From the NCBI RefSeq assembly GCF_945859685.1, contig NC_079148.1, forward strand, positions 7,750,001 to 7,814,000: DNA of 64,000 bases, read 5' to 3'. Below, in pieces: positions 22,528 through 34,600 of this stretch. A model generated the notes under the pieces. That model worked only from the letters and a program-made list of their open reading frames with translations, searched no databases and was not told where the DNA came from. Within the stretch, counting starts at the first letter, position 1. Each line of letters starts with the position of its first letter. The position numbers and the translations under genes are program-made. The stretch is from Eupeodes corollae (taxonomy: Eukaryota; Arthropoda; Insecta; Diptera; Syrphidae).

Positions 22528-22854
22528 TTAATAAATCTTAGATTTGTTTCCATGTTTCGCTTCTGGTTGGTCTCTTTTAATTGCCCAGCAGTAATCCGAT
22601 AACATATTTGGGTTCCATTTGCCGTAGTACCGCTTTTCCATATTCAAAATGTGTTGATGCAACCTCTCACCGTGCTCGTCGCTGACAGGCACTAAATTGT
22701 CAGGAAAAAAATCCAGATGGGAGTCTAAAAAGTGGATCTTAAATGACATGTTGCAACCCAAAGCTTTATATGTCATTAACAGCTCGCTAACCAACTATCT
22801 GTAGCTGTCACTCTTGTGGTTAACCAACAAATTTGCAACAACATTTTTAAAAGC
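22528..22854 (-). pseudogene. Fragment of a widespread arthropod transposon-associated protein (unnamed family)
   Basis: The minus frame reads AFKNVVANLLVNHKSDSYR, a stop, then LVSELLMTYKALGCNMSFKI, HFLDSHLDFFPDNLVPVSDE, HGERLHQHILNMEKRYYGKW and NPNMLSDYCWAIKRD. I recall near-identical stretches (CNMS-KIHFL-SHLDFFP, DEHGERFHQDI, MLADYCW) as a common multicopy family in arthropod genomes. Its function is unknown to me. The internal stop and short length make this a remnant. Confidence 0.6.
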
Positions 22855-23094
22855 CTATTTTTCTAAATCTACTATATTTTCTATTGCACTGTAGACATCT
22901 GCAATAGAATTTGATGTTCTTTGTTGTGCAATATCAATGACATAATCGAGTCCTATTTTATGCTGATAGCCTCCTTGCCCTAAAAATTTTAGGATGACGC
23001 CTAGTTTTTGGATGGCTGGAACAGCAGTTGACCTTAAAGGTGCAGAGAATTCACCTTGTATTGCATTTAAGACAAACCAAAAAGCTTTCTTCCT
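22855..23094 (-). pseudogene. PIF/Harbinger-like transposase N-terminal fragment
   Basis: An open minus-strand stretch without an ATG reads KAFWFVLNAIQGEFSAPLRS, VPAIQKLGVILKFLGQGGYQ and HKIGLDYVIDIAQQRTSNSI, ending at TAG 22855-22857. The layout LRFLATGSYQ-SVG-DF-SQ-TVSR is that of the N-terminal part of HARBI1-like transposases (DDE_Tnp_4 proteins); no catalytic segment follows. It is in frame with the next fragment across a single stop, which may be chance. Confidence 0.5.
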
Positions 23095-23244
23095 AAAAAT
23101 TTTGAATCTTTTCCAACAATAAAATGTTACCTTTTATCACACATTTCCATAATATTTGATTTGTCCAGTATAATTTTTTATTTAGTTCACTCTTCATTGC
23201 TTTCGGTGTCCATCCAAAGAACCACTGAATCCATTTACTTTTGT

Positions 23245-23770
23245 TATAATAATAATACCCGTGTTTTGTTGGAAAATTTATCAATAGTATAGTAGGATTT
23301 TACACGAATAACAAAAACAATACTTGCATTTTGTTCGCATTTCATATATGTATAGTAAAGTGAGAAATTCCCAACAATACGATCAGCAGTGGCTAGATTT
23401 TTGTATTTAAAAATTGGTACAACTGAAAGAGGATCTGTCAAAATAATAATAAAAAAAGACACACAAATAAGAAGAAAGTTTTGTGAAAAACAGCTTGAAG
23501 TCCGCCTCAATTCTTTATATACCTGAATCGAGTTGAGATTTATCTATTCTAGATAAACCTTTTTTGGAAACATAGCAAAACATAAATATCTTTTCTATTG
23601 TTTTTTCTTGCAAATTAAGTCCAGTTAGTCCATTTTCACTAACAAAACTAAATAATATCAACAGTAATAGATTCGTTTTTTCCGCAATGGAAAATACACA
23701 TGATTCCAAATGCAGAACTACTCAACGAACATAGCCATCGAGATACAAATGCAAACGAACAAATTTTCCA
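23245..23770. repeat. Dispersed repeat, copy 1 (also at 35,590-36,690; inverted piece at 24,480-24,760)
   Basis: Shared blocks with the 35.6-36.7 kb copy: AAAAATTGGTACAACTGAAA at 23411 and 35621; ACTAAATAATATCAACAGTA at 23647 and 36401; and GTAGGATTTTACACGAATAA at 23290 matching the reverse complement of 36,620-36,660. The inverted partial copy at 24,480-24,760 contains the same blocks backwards. Element type unknown. Confidence 0.7.
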
Positions 23771-23779
23771 CAGCCTCAA

Positions 23780-24040
23780 AGGAAATATATCCCTAAACTT
23801 GGGCTCCGTAGAAGAGAATTGATAATGCAGCTGTACGAAAGATTTGATACTTTGCTCCACGTGATATGTTTTTCCTTTCAATACAACTTCTCCACACAGA
23901 ATACATAGCTCGTTTAGCTTCAGATAGTTTGTATTGAAGATGCTTTTTTAGGTTTAGATAACAAGCAATTAAGACTCCTAGGTACTTGTACTCTTTAACA
24001 ATCTCTATTGGTTCCTCCTCAAACGTCAATTTTTCACTCC
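23780..24040 (-). pseudogene. Non-LTR reverse transcriptase C-terminal fragment
   Basis: Frame 23793-24029 reads EEPIEIVKEYKYLGVLIACY, LNLKKHLQYKLSEAKRAMYS and NISRGAKYQIFRTAALSILF then YGAQV, the same region and clade as the 18.1-18.5 kb fragment. It is flanked by parts of the dispersed repeat, so it was probably carried or interrupted by it. Confidence 0.75.
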
Positions 24041-25010
24041 TCGAAAACCTGCTACCCCCTTCTTATAATCATAAGTCGAATCAAGCTCATTTCAACTCGA
24101 TTCAGATATACAAAAAATGTTGTTTTATATAATTTACAGGCACTCAAGGGGTTATTAGTACCCTTTATATGTTTATATTTAAACACAGTGCGAGCATTAG
24201 GAAAGTATGGAAGGATTTTAGAGGAGATACCAATGTACATTGGTCTTTAAGTTCTGAACATCAAAATACAGTTGGCCAAAGCATTCCACATTCTCGATGT
24301 GCGATTTAAGAATCTCTATTCTTGACAGTACGCTCGAAATTGAGCTCAAAGGTAAACTGATGAGCATTCCTGGAAGTGCGAGTATTACTGGCTAATTCGA
24401 CAGAACATTGTTAACACAAATTACGTTAAAACAAAGAAAGGCATGAAATATTGCGGCGGTCGGTGTCCCAGCGTTGTAAATGTTTCATTTTTTTCAGAAT
24501 TGAGGCGAGCTATTCTAATGTAGTAGTTTACGAAGAATCCCCTTCTTGAAGTTTTTATTTTATGTCAAATTGTTTGGTTAAATTTTTTTTTATAGATTCT
24601 TAATATCCAGATGTTTCTTCTATTTGTATTTTTTTTATTATTATTCTTATAGGTCTTCTTTCAGTTGTACCAATTTTTAAATACAAAAATCTGGCTACTG
24701 ACAATGGGTTCTCTTGGAAATTTTCTACTATACTATTTATAGAATGCAAAAAAACACAGGTTTGTATAAATTCTTTCTCTAAAAATTAAAGTTTTCTCCT
24801 GACTGCAAAGTAGTTTTGTTTTGATTTTTCGATTTGACAGTACCTAAGTAAGTATTTATTACTTATTTTATCCATTTTGAATGCCTTAAACAGTTAAAAT
24901 TACTTTCCAATAGAATTGACTTTCGAAACAAAATAAATGTTTTGAAATTTGTCTTAAAATATCGAATTTAAGATATCAAAAGAAATTATATCAACAAAAA
25001 ACTTAAAGTA
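24041..25010. other. Repeat remnants, no gene
   Basis: It includes the inverted copy of the dispersed repeat (24,480-24,760) and AT-rich filler. Confidence 0.5.
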
Positions 25011-25023
25011 ACAAAAATCCACA

Positions 25024-26219
25024 GCACAAAAAGATAAAATAAGGAACAAATAAGTTTCCGTACAGTAAAATGTTTTGATTACTTTTCGTTAAGAAACAAC
25101 TTAACAAAAATCACTTCACTGTGCTTCCTTTCTTTTTGATAACTTCCTCCAATCTGTTTTTCATCGAGTAGACAAGCTTGGCAGTCGTATCTGGAGAAGT
25201 TTTGTTCCATTCGTCAAGTAAGATCGTTTTGAGGTCATTCTTGTTGGGATCGTATGCTGACGAATCTTTTTTTCTAGGTGATCCCACAGGCGCTCAATAG
25301 GATTGAGATCTGGAGACTGAGCAGCGTGTCTCACTTGCGTACTAAAATTTGACAGCAACAATTCCTTTACCCACCTTGGCCATATGTTTAGGATCATCGT
25401 CCTGTTGAAAAGTAAAGTTGCTGCCAAGACCCAATTTTTGGGCACTTGAATGTAGGTTGTCCATAAGAATATACAAGTACCCAAATGTATCCATTGTATT
25501 TTCTATGAAAACGAGGTTTCCAACGCCGGAAGTTCCTATATAGTGTTATGCTTTCTCCAAACCCATACGGCTTTCATCTGGACCAAAGATGTTGCATTTA
25601 ATTTCGTCAGTAAATATAACCTGGTCCCAAAACTTATTTTCTCTCCCTAGGTGTCAAACTGCATACTCTAGCCTAACTTTTGTATTAGCCTTTCGAATTA
25701 ATAGCTTCCTTCGGCAAACTCCACCATTAAAACCATTTCTGATTAAAAGGTTTCTAATTGTTTGGGGTGAGACATCAATTCTATTACTAGTTTTAACTTT
25801 CCTACTAAAACTGGGGCACTTTGCTTGGGATCCTCTGCTATACTCCTCAACAATCTTCTCTCCGTACGAGGATCAATCTTTTTGGACGGCCTGATCTTGG
25901 TTGGTTTGCGATGGTTTTCGTTTTTTTATAATTGTCCAATACATATTGGATTGAAGACCGTGATCTTTTGAGTATTTTAGAAATTTCACCCAAAGATGTT
26001 CCCACAATTCTTAAGTCAATTATGATTTCTTTGGTGGCCAACGAAATTTGTTTATTTTTAGTTGCCATTTTCATTTCCTTGAGTGATAAATAAGTTTTTT
26101 AGCTGAAATGTTATTTAGAATACAAAAACTTACCAACAAAAAACAAAAAAAAATGATCAAGAACTTTTCAACGTCAATTATAACATGATAAAAAGATCTG
26201 TACGGAAACTTTTTTGTGC
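25024..26219 (-). mobile_element. Tc1-type DNA transposon, dead but with both termini
   Basis: Left end GCACAAAAAGATAAAATAAG then GTTTCCGTACAG; right end CTGTACGGAAACTTTTTTGTGC followed by TA (26220-26221). The left flank is CA, a mutated TA target. The left terminus has extra bases inside the repeat. Length ~1.2 kb. It contains one transposase pseudogene on the minus strand. Confidence 0.85.
25111..26074 (-). pseudogene. Tc1 transposase pseudogene
   Basis: It starts at ATG 26074 (MATKNKQISLATKEIIIDLR) with the N-terminal helix-turn-helix region (TSLGEISKILKRSRSSIQYV, NQPRSGRPKRL). The C-terminal half (25161-25484) contains HAAQSPDLNPIERLWDHLEK, which holds the last acidic residue of the DDE triad. 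The likely end is TGA 25111-25113. Frameshifts separate the two halves. Confidence 0.88.
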
Positions 26220-26296
26220 TATTATCAGTGTTCCCACTTTAGCTTTATTATTGGACATTAGTATTTGTTCTGCAGTTATAAAACAAAAATTATCTC

Positions 26297-26323
26297 CTGT
26301 ACGGAGACTTTTTGGACTATGTG
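26297..26323. repeat. Solo end of a Tc1-like MITE
   Basis: TGTACGGAGACTTTTTGGACTATGTG matches the right terminus of the 38,893-39,149 element. No partner end was seen nearby. Confidence 0.65.
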
Positions 26324-26329
26324 TTGTTG

Positions 26330-28910
26330 TGGCTGCTACTGAAAGAAAAACATGTGGTTAGAAAAACTAGTTATAGACCAGATATTGCATTCCTCGTCCT
26401 TCATTTGATACGTTGTTTTTGTATGGGGTTATGCCGTCGCGTCGTTCCGTCCATCGTTAGCTCGTCCCAGTGTTCATAGATCCATACCTGTGGAAAAAAA
26501 ACTCGACTATAGAAGGTAAAGAAGAAGGAAAGAAAATGCTACTTAGCTTTGGCCTCGGGGATTCCTTCCACTCCCAGGTTAGAGTTATGGGTATTGTGTT
26601 TCCTTCCTTCCTACTGTAGATGCCTTGTTTTTGTTTGATGTTTTGGTCCGCACTCGTGCTTGTTTTTATACTTTTTATGTTTATTCGAATTAAAATAATT
26701 AACCAGAGGCACTTGCGCACAAAACAAAAAGTGAAATAAAATAAACAAAAACTATCTGACGTCTGTCATAGCCAGTTGACAAGTTAGCAAGGGTCAAAAC
26801 CCAAACGAGGTTAACTAATGCTAACTGATAGAGGAAGTAACTGGCTCTATCGCAATACACAACCGACGTCGGTAAGAGGATTCGTATGTATATAAAAAAA
26901 GCTAGAAGCCGTTGAAACAGCTGACGGTAATTAATTTACATAAGATGGAATTGAATATATGTTCCGGATGAGGTGATGGATTAGGTATAGGATGAGGCGA
27001 TGTACACTCGGTCCGTACAATAGTGCCTCAGGTGACTGCAACTAACTCAAATAGAAATAGTGGGTGGCAATTAGTTCGGAGGCATCATCGCAGAGAAAAG
27101 ACGACCGAGCAAAAATATAAAAAAGGAAAAGTGAAGTCGGTTTATTAACCTAAATTAATTACAAAAAAAGGAAATTTTATTCAAATTTAATTTTGTTGGT
27201 AGTGAAGTGTAAACTGCGCGGGTGAGTTTGCTTGCTACTAAAAGCAAATAAGTGTTAAGTGTTTTTTTTGTATACTAAAAAGGTGGAAGATCGAAGTCAG
27301 CTTACGACCGCGGGACATACCCGGCAAGCAGATTTGAGGAGTTCCCTATCCGGAAAAAAGGCCTGTGAAGTACCCGAACTCTCAAGTAACGCTCATTTTT
27401 TTTACTTTACAGTGAGAAAAAAAGAAGTTAAAAAAAGAAAAGAAATAAAATAAACGAACAACCAATAAAAGAGTTCTCAAGAGCCAGAGGATCCGGTCTG
27501 GACCTCGAGGCGGGCAGCGCACACGACGACGCTGCTCTATACATTCGTACATCCATGCCTTTGCTACATATTCAACAATACGAGGATTTGTTGCCCTAAA
27601 TCCCTTTTTTTTGTTTTGTTTTAAATTATTATTTCATCTCTTCTTATATATATAGTTTTATTAAATTTCATTTAATTTCGATTATTTAATTTTTATATAC
27701 ATATATTTATTTATTTATTCATTTGTTGTCATTCATTCATTTATTTAAATATTTTTGTTCTCGTAATTTTTTTCTTGCCAAATTTATGGAAATTTGCGTT
27801 AGTAGTTTTTTTGTAATTTCTAAGTTTTGTGATAGGGAAATTTCAGCGATTTTTGTTTTTTTTTTGTTTATTTCGTTCAGGGAAGAAGTCGCCGACGTCG
27901 CCAGTGCGAAGAGGGGTTCCTGTTACGTCCCTCGCGACGCACTATTTTGCATCCCCCTTTTTTTGTCTACCCGCAACGAGCTCTTTGTAGGAAGGGAATA
28001 AGGGTTCGATTAGGGATAACAAAAAAAAAACGAATAGGAAACGCTTCATATGCGGGACGCTGGAGAAGCAAAGATTCGCCGCGTGGCTCCGGCGATCAAA
28101 GCCCCCGTTGTTGTTTTTTTGTTGTTATGTGGAACGAAGAAATTTCCCCTTAGTGTTTAGTTCTTTACTTCTTTGGTCTTTGTTGTACATATTATTGACG
28201 TAATTAGGAATTTAAGTTAATAAAAAGTTAAGATTCTTTGTAAATACGATGCTATCAATCAAGTGCGTTTTTTTTGGTGTTGATCCAAATTTAAAAATGG
28301 AATAGGAAGTTATTTCCAGGGGGGTGCGGTATGGGTGACTTAATTTTAGGTTTGGCGGAAATGTAGTTCCACGGCAGCGAACTTTTCTAGGTCCGCTTTT
28401 GGGGAGTCCGAAAACCAGGCCGAGTGGATTGCAGGAAGGGTGAGTAACGGCCAGGCCGTGACGTCATCAGCGGCCGCCGAGAACAGTGAATTAAGTGGTG
28501 GTAGTGCACAAGTAATTCTAAAATTTTCGGCATGATTAATGTTTTTATAAAGAGGTGAGTCCCGGTTACGGTGGCAAGACCCCCCTAACATCCGACGAGC
28601 TCAGCTGTGCACCGCAAGCATGCCGCAGCTACAGTGACGGACATTCCTTCCTTCACCCAATCCCTATCCTAGTTCCCATTCCAGAGTTACCTACCTCGAC
28701 CGAACCTATCCTACCCATACCTCCCCCATTTGCCTAAGGACAACTGGCACCCAACCTCAATAGGAGATAACTCCCATTCATTAGAGGGTGTCTTACCTCC
28801 ATGCAAATGGTTCCCTTATCCTATACCAATGGCTCCCGATACCTTTTCTCCTTCCTTCTTCCTTTTCCTCTTTCTTCCCCTCCACCTCATTATAGTGTAT
28901 TAAAAGATTC
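26330..28910. other. Unassigned GC-richer noncoding block between Drak and Hecw
   Basis: The composition is clearly less AT-rich than the flanks (e.g. 27,290-27,400; 27,880-28,110; 28,320-28,620), and a C/T-rich tract runs from ~28,640 to 28,890. AATAAA-like signals occur at ~28,219 and ~28,958. Open frames are short (28,555-28,737 is the clearest) and match no family I know. It could be a long noncoding RNA gene, UTR-like DNA or an old LTR element. I could not find paired LTRs, a primer-binding site or pol coding. Confidence 0.35.
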
Positions 28911-30977
28911 ATGTTTATATTAATTTATGTAAATTTGAATGGAGTTTCGATTTTGAATAAAAAATTTATTGCAAACAAAACGAAGACACCAAAAAATAAA
29001 AAAAATAATAACACATCGTTTGCGCTATAAATTCATTTATTTTAGTTGTTCTATTATTATTTTAAAGTTGTATAATTTAAATGTTTTGCAAAAATTAGAA
29101 TAAATATATTTTTATGTATATAATAATTCATCAATATATATCAACTATATAAGAATTAAATAAATAAATTATATTAGCTATGACTTCTACAATCGTCGCT
29201 ACTCATAAGTAACGTAACAGCAGCATAAAAACGTTAATTATTTTTTTCCATTTTTTTTCTTTTTTTAAATTATTAAATATAAATCAATAATATTTGAATA
29301 AATTGCATTAAATTAAAAAAAATCATATAATTTAAAAAAAATATTAGGTATACAATATACATGCATCTATATGTATTCTTTTTTGTTTGTAATGTTTTAA
29401 CAATAATCAAATTTTATACGAAAAAATCACATTTGTTTTGCCTTATTGCATATCGTTTTTTTAAAAGTGTTTTTCTTTTATTTTAATTTGTGTATATTAT
29501 ATTTAGTTGGAGAGTATAATAAACTCTTGGTTTTTTTTTTTGTTTTTAAGTATATAAAATGGGATTTTTGTTGTTTGTTTAAGACACACCAATAAATAGT
29601 TGTTGTATTAAGTAAATTGGATGTTTTATATTTGATTTTTGTTTTATGTATTTTATTTCAAATCAATGCCAATTTATAGTTAACACACATTCAAAAAAAA
29701 AAAAAAAAAAACAACTATATAAAATATTTAAGCCATTTTTTTTGTATTGTTTTATTGTTTATTATTTTCTTTTCCTTCTATAAAGGTTTACACACTAATC
29801 AGGCAATTAAAGGTAACTTATATTTTTATTTGATTTTTAGTTTTTAACTACAGTTTTGTTTTTCTACATATAATCATCATATATAATAATTTATAAAGTT
29901 TTTTCTTCTTATGTTGTGTGAATGAAGCAGTTTTATTTGCTATGTCACATTTAATAAGTGCTCAATATAGAATTTAATAAATAAAATATAATAATATTTA
30001 TTTTTGTATTTCAAACAACATCCGGTTATTTTTTGTATTATTTATTTATTTATTTTAAAAACTCTTAAAACTAAGTTGACTAGTATTACCATGCTTTTCA
30101 AAGAACTCACCATAATCAGGATTCACAGAGGAACTCTGGTGTGGTGAATTCAATGATGATGGTGAATAGAAAATAAATAATTATATAGAAAAATGAACAT
30201 TTGCTTAGGTCTAGGAATGTTTCTACTTAAAAGAATCAGGTTTTTGTTTACCAATATTTAAAAAAATATAATTAAAGGCCTTATGAACAAAATCGGCATA
30301 GAAATCCTATTAGTCAATATATATTCTAATAAATTGAGTAAGATTTTAGTAACTAATAAAAAGAGTTAAAAGGAATTATAAGTTAGGATCTCTGCATAGA
30401 GAGAAAAGTATAAATGGTATTGAATGCCCTAGGAAGAACTTCACTGGAAGATAGCTCAATTAAGGGGTCATAGGTATTCAACTAACTAGTAGCACAGAAT
30501 TGGTCAACAATTGTTATCTTTTAATTTAAAAATTCATTACATCTTGAGAAAGCAGAATAAAGCATGTTTTTGAATTTTTTCATACGCAAAAGCCCAAACA
30601 AATGTTTAAGCTACTTATTAAAAGTTTTTAAAAACTATGACAACGAAAGAATTCCACAAATCGCTCGATTATTTTTTCCTCCTAATTGTTTGACCAACTC
30701 TTGGAATGCAAAAATAAATACCATTGTTTTTTTTTTCAAAAGTAAGGAACCAAAGGATACAAAACCCTTTGCGCAAAAATAACCTACAATTTGAGCTCTC
30801 TTCCAAATAGTTCTCTAATCTACCATAGGCTCTGAAATATTCAGAATTTTTATTTTTCAAGGAGAAGAACAATAACTTCTTCTTTACTTTGACTACATTT
30901 GTTTTTGTTTGTTTCTAATAAAACTGGCCAAAAGTTACAACATAAATTAAAGAACAACTTACAGAAGGACATCAAAC
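28911..30977 (-). other. Hecw 3' flank / probable 3' UTR, very AT-rich
   Basis: It lies directly downstream of the Hecw stop on the minus strand. Several minus-strand AATAAA motifs (plus TTTATT) occur, including a tandem cluster at 30,040-30,055. A small coding-like stretch is annotated separately at 30,055-30,171. A-run at 29,693-29,711. Confidence 0.5.
30055..30171 (-). other. 39-codon coding-like stretch ending just before tandem poly(A) signals
   Basis: The minus frame contains SPSSLNSPHQSSSVNPDYGE and ends ...SFKSF then TAA (30055-30057), followed within a few bases by several AATAAA. A possible acceptor (CCACACCAG) precedes AGTTCC inside it. It looks like a terminal coding exon by composition. 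It is downstream of the Hecw stop, so it would need alternative splicing, or it belongs to another minus-strand gene. Confidence 0.3.
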
Positions 30978-31663
30978 TTATTCAATTCCAAAAGTATTTG
31001 TTTCCTCTACAGCCAACAGTAACTTTTCATAGAGAATCTCTGGTGTTGGATAGGGTGGCAAATCTAAGCGATTGAAACAAGTGTGTGCTCTTGGTAGAGC
31101 ATTCGGCTTACCCCACTTTTCGATACAAAAACGTCGTGGTCCTGTTGATCCTCGCAGTGCTGAAAACCCTTCATAGGGTATACTTGATGTTCCGGTGACA
31201 AATTGAAGCAAACGTAATCTCTGTTCGTTGGTGAATTTCTCGATCACCTGCCAGAACCAGATGATTACCTGATGATTGTCATGATAGCCACTTCGATATT
31301 CCGTGTTCAAACGCCAATCGTTTATGTCTATTTCTGCCGTTCCGGCTATGACTAGTTCTAGTTCGCGTGCATCGAATACTGATACAAGCCGTGAATCGAC
31401 CACTTCATAGAATCCTCGGACAAGGGATTCGGTTTGTTCTTGAACACCTCGCTCCAATCGCCATTTAATCATTCGTTCTAAGTATTCTTTTTTGTTTTTT
31501 TCGTTGATTATCATATTCTTGCCACCTGGTTTTAGTTCACGGTCTACAACTCGCCCCAGAAGCTCTTCGGTGACACAGAAAGTTAGGCCAAGATCATTGC
31601 CATTTCCGATATCGTTATCACGGATCCATTGCAAAGATTGATGAAATTCGTTGTCAAGCGATT
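30978..31663 (-). CDS. Hecw: Hecw last exon: HECT C-lobe with catalytic cysteine
   Basis: Acceptor at 31,664-31,665. It starts by completing Glu of ESLDNEFHQSLQWIRD. It contains WRLNTEYRSGYHDNHQVIIW, LLQFVTGTSSIPYEGFSALR and the active-site loop ALPRAHTCFNRLDLPPYPTP. The catalytic Cys codon is at 31,077-31,079. It ends AVEETNTFGIE and TAA at 30,978-30,980, the usual HECW C-terminus length. Confidence 0.96.
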
Positions 31664-34600
31664 CTAAAATTAAACCACAATCAATGAGATTCTTAAAAAA
31701 AAAATTAAGTTTTTATCCTCGATCTTACCTAAATCGCTTAACGCCACTGGAAGTCTTAACAATGCTTTGTAAAATGGTCTAGTAAAAAAGGCATCCAAGA
31801 GATATTGATGAACCAAGGCAAGACCCAGTACACGTCCACTAAATCGAAACCAATCGTGGCAATTGTCAACAAAAGCTGACAGAGGCGACACTTGGACGGT
31901 GTAAGTATCATTTGCTGAGTATTCAAACAGTCCATAGTAGGGATTGAAAAGTTCTCGAGATAGAAGAAAGAAGAATTCCCTGTGTTGGAAAGATTTGTAT
32001 TTATATATAACACTACTAATTTTATTGATATAATTTGCTCTTACCTTGATGGACCACCATAATCTAAGCCTTCTTCAGTATCCCAGAGCACAGCAAGACG
32101 CCCTCTTTGTAGGTCTTTTTTGTTCGCTGACATTATACGACGGAAAGCATCCTCTAGTAAATGAGTTCGACGAATGTGAAGTCTAAAGAAGAAATGAAAA
32201 CAATATTCAAGTAGGATGAAAGAATTAAGAGAATGTGAGCTTACTTGAGCTTATGAGGGCCTTGTCCGTAACCTTTGGACTCAAGTTTTCTATAGAATCC
32301 ACGAAGTTTGGCTTCAAAATCTCGTCGAAATGGTGGTGGGCCACGTTGTGGCATTCGTGAATTGAGATTTGGTGATCCTTGAGGACTGCGTTCTTCAATT
32401 GGGACATAGCTCATAATTTCCTGTTCGAAAAGACTGAAATGAGAAAGCACAAGTAAAGTACATTAGACATTGAAGCTTCGTGAATATTGGGTAAGCAATG
32501 TCAATATCGATAGATGGAAAGTTCGTTAGCCCAAAGAAGGCCCTGTGTTTATCACTATTAAAGTCAACGTCCCCTGCCAATCAAAATTAAATTATTTGGT
32601 GGTAAAACATAATCAAGTTTTTGTTGTTTTACTTAAGGCACCTTAAGTAAGTACTCGTAATTCCGTAATTGACTTATTCCATTAGCTAGCTAGTTAGCAA
32701 TTCTTTTTTTTGTCGGAAGTTAAACTTTGTGTACCTTGAATTATTTAAGTACCAGCCTTTAACAAATGCAATTAACTCATAGTTTTGCAACTTTAAAAAA
32801 GACCTTTTAAAAGTTGTAATACAATTATTGGTTCAATGATATCATTGCTACGTACTTATTACTTGACATGGACAAACTCGTATTGAAATTTAAAACCATT
32901 TCAGCAGACAAATAGCCGCTCGTGGGAAAACGCCCTACATTGTGACTTCATAAAGTATTTTTCACAATCTAAAGTTGTAATAATTCTAAAATTTTGTTTT
33001 ATGTGAATATTACAAGGTAGTAATTACTCTTAAGTGATTCATTAGATAGATTGATTTGCTTGACATTAATCGAATAAATCTCAAGGCTACAACTTGAGAG
33101 GTGCTCACAAACAGATGCAAATTAATATATCGAAAGGCTGATTTGACTTAAAGACTTTACATCCAAATGTTTACATATATGATTACCTAGGAGTATGTTG
33201 TGCACATTAAGGTTTACCCACTTTCGGTATTTTTCTTTCTGTGTGTAAAACAATGGGCCATTTAAAAGTTACCTATCTTATCGAAGTGCAGTTTTTATCA
33301 ATTTTCATAAAGCTATAGCGCTTAATAAAAGGGGGGTTAGTCAAATATGAGTAAAACAAAACATATAAACAAAAAAGGTAAAGTAGAGTAAATTTGAAAT
33401 TGTTATCACTTTTGTTAATTGCATTGCTATGTAAACATTTACCTATGTACTTACGTAGGTGCATTAAGGGAAAGCTTTAAAATGGATCATCAAGATTACG
33501 AAATCAAATGGAATTTTAATAATCGTAGAGAATCCGATAAAAGGTATATGTACATAAGTCTACTAGGCTTTGCAGATTGGGCTATTTAATTGAAAATTGG
33601 GCTATCTTTTTCCCGCTAACAATTTTGTTTTGACAGCTTAATCATAAAAATTATCTTGGGCAGTTTTTATTCGTGGAAATAAATCATACATTTCATAAAA
33701 ATTATAACAAACATTTGGGTAGGTTCTGCCGACATGAGTGACTTGAAAGTAAAGCATGTTTCTCGTATCTGATTGGCCGACTGCCAAAAAAAAAGTCTTT
33801 TCAATTAAGGCAACTTTATTGGAAAGTTGACTGGAAAGTAAGTCAAGCAAAACCGTACTAAGGCTCCAGTTATAGCTGCCATTGGTTTTCATCATTGAAA
33901 ACAAATTTTTTTTTGACAGGTCGTTTATAGCTATCATAAATTCTGTCATTGAAAAAAAATTCCTGATTGAAATCCAACGAAAAATGTTTACCGACAGAAA
34001 TCTGTCATTGGCATTGTGTGAAACCAAAACAGAAATCATTGGAACGATTCGTTCCATTGTTGGACATAAAAGAATCAGCTGTTCAGGAAAATTAATTTCC
34101 GCCCGGAAAATAGAAAAACACATTTTTAGGCGCCAGTTATATCTATCATTAGTTTTCATCATTGAAAACAAACATTGGAATTTGTTTGGCACGTCGTTTA
34201 TAGCTTTCATTAAAAATGTCTGTCATTGAAATAATTTTCTTTATTGAAAGCCACCGAAAAATGTTTAATGATAGAAATCTGTTATTGGAATTGTGTGAAA
34301 TTGCGACAAAAATCAGTGGAACGATTCGTTTCACTTTAGAACATAATGGCTGAAACACAAACACGCTTCAGCTTCGGCTTCGCCTGACGTTTACGAGTTC
34401 AGCCATAGGAATTCAATGCATGCTATCACAAAAGAGCTTCGACCTCACGTTTCGTTTGACAGTCGGAAGGAAAAGAACGTAATGTAACGTAATGTGACTC
34501 CAAACGGAAGCTCTAGTTCAATTATCTGAACATTTGCTTTGTCTGACAGCTTATCAGGTGTAAAAAAATGTCAACAAACAAAATATTTGCCCTTTGGAGG

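Noticed and set aside
26457..28737. Paired long terminal repeats and gag-pol of an LTR retrotransposon
   Set aside because: Looked for because of the GC-rich, poly(A)-signal-containing sequence; no matching repeat pair, primer-binding site or protease/RT motif was seen.
33638..34210. 190-codon open frame on the minus strand
   Set aside because: Lies across the boundary of two nested MITEs and has no protein-like pattern; explained by repeat sequence.
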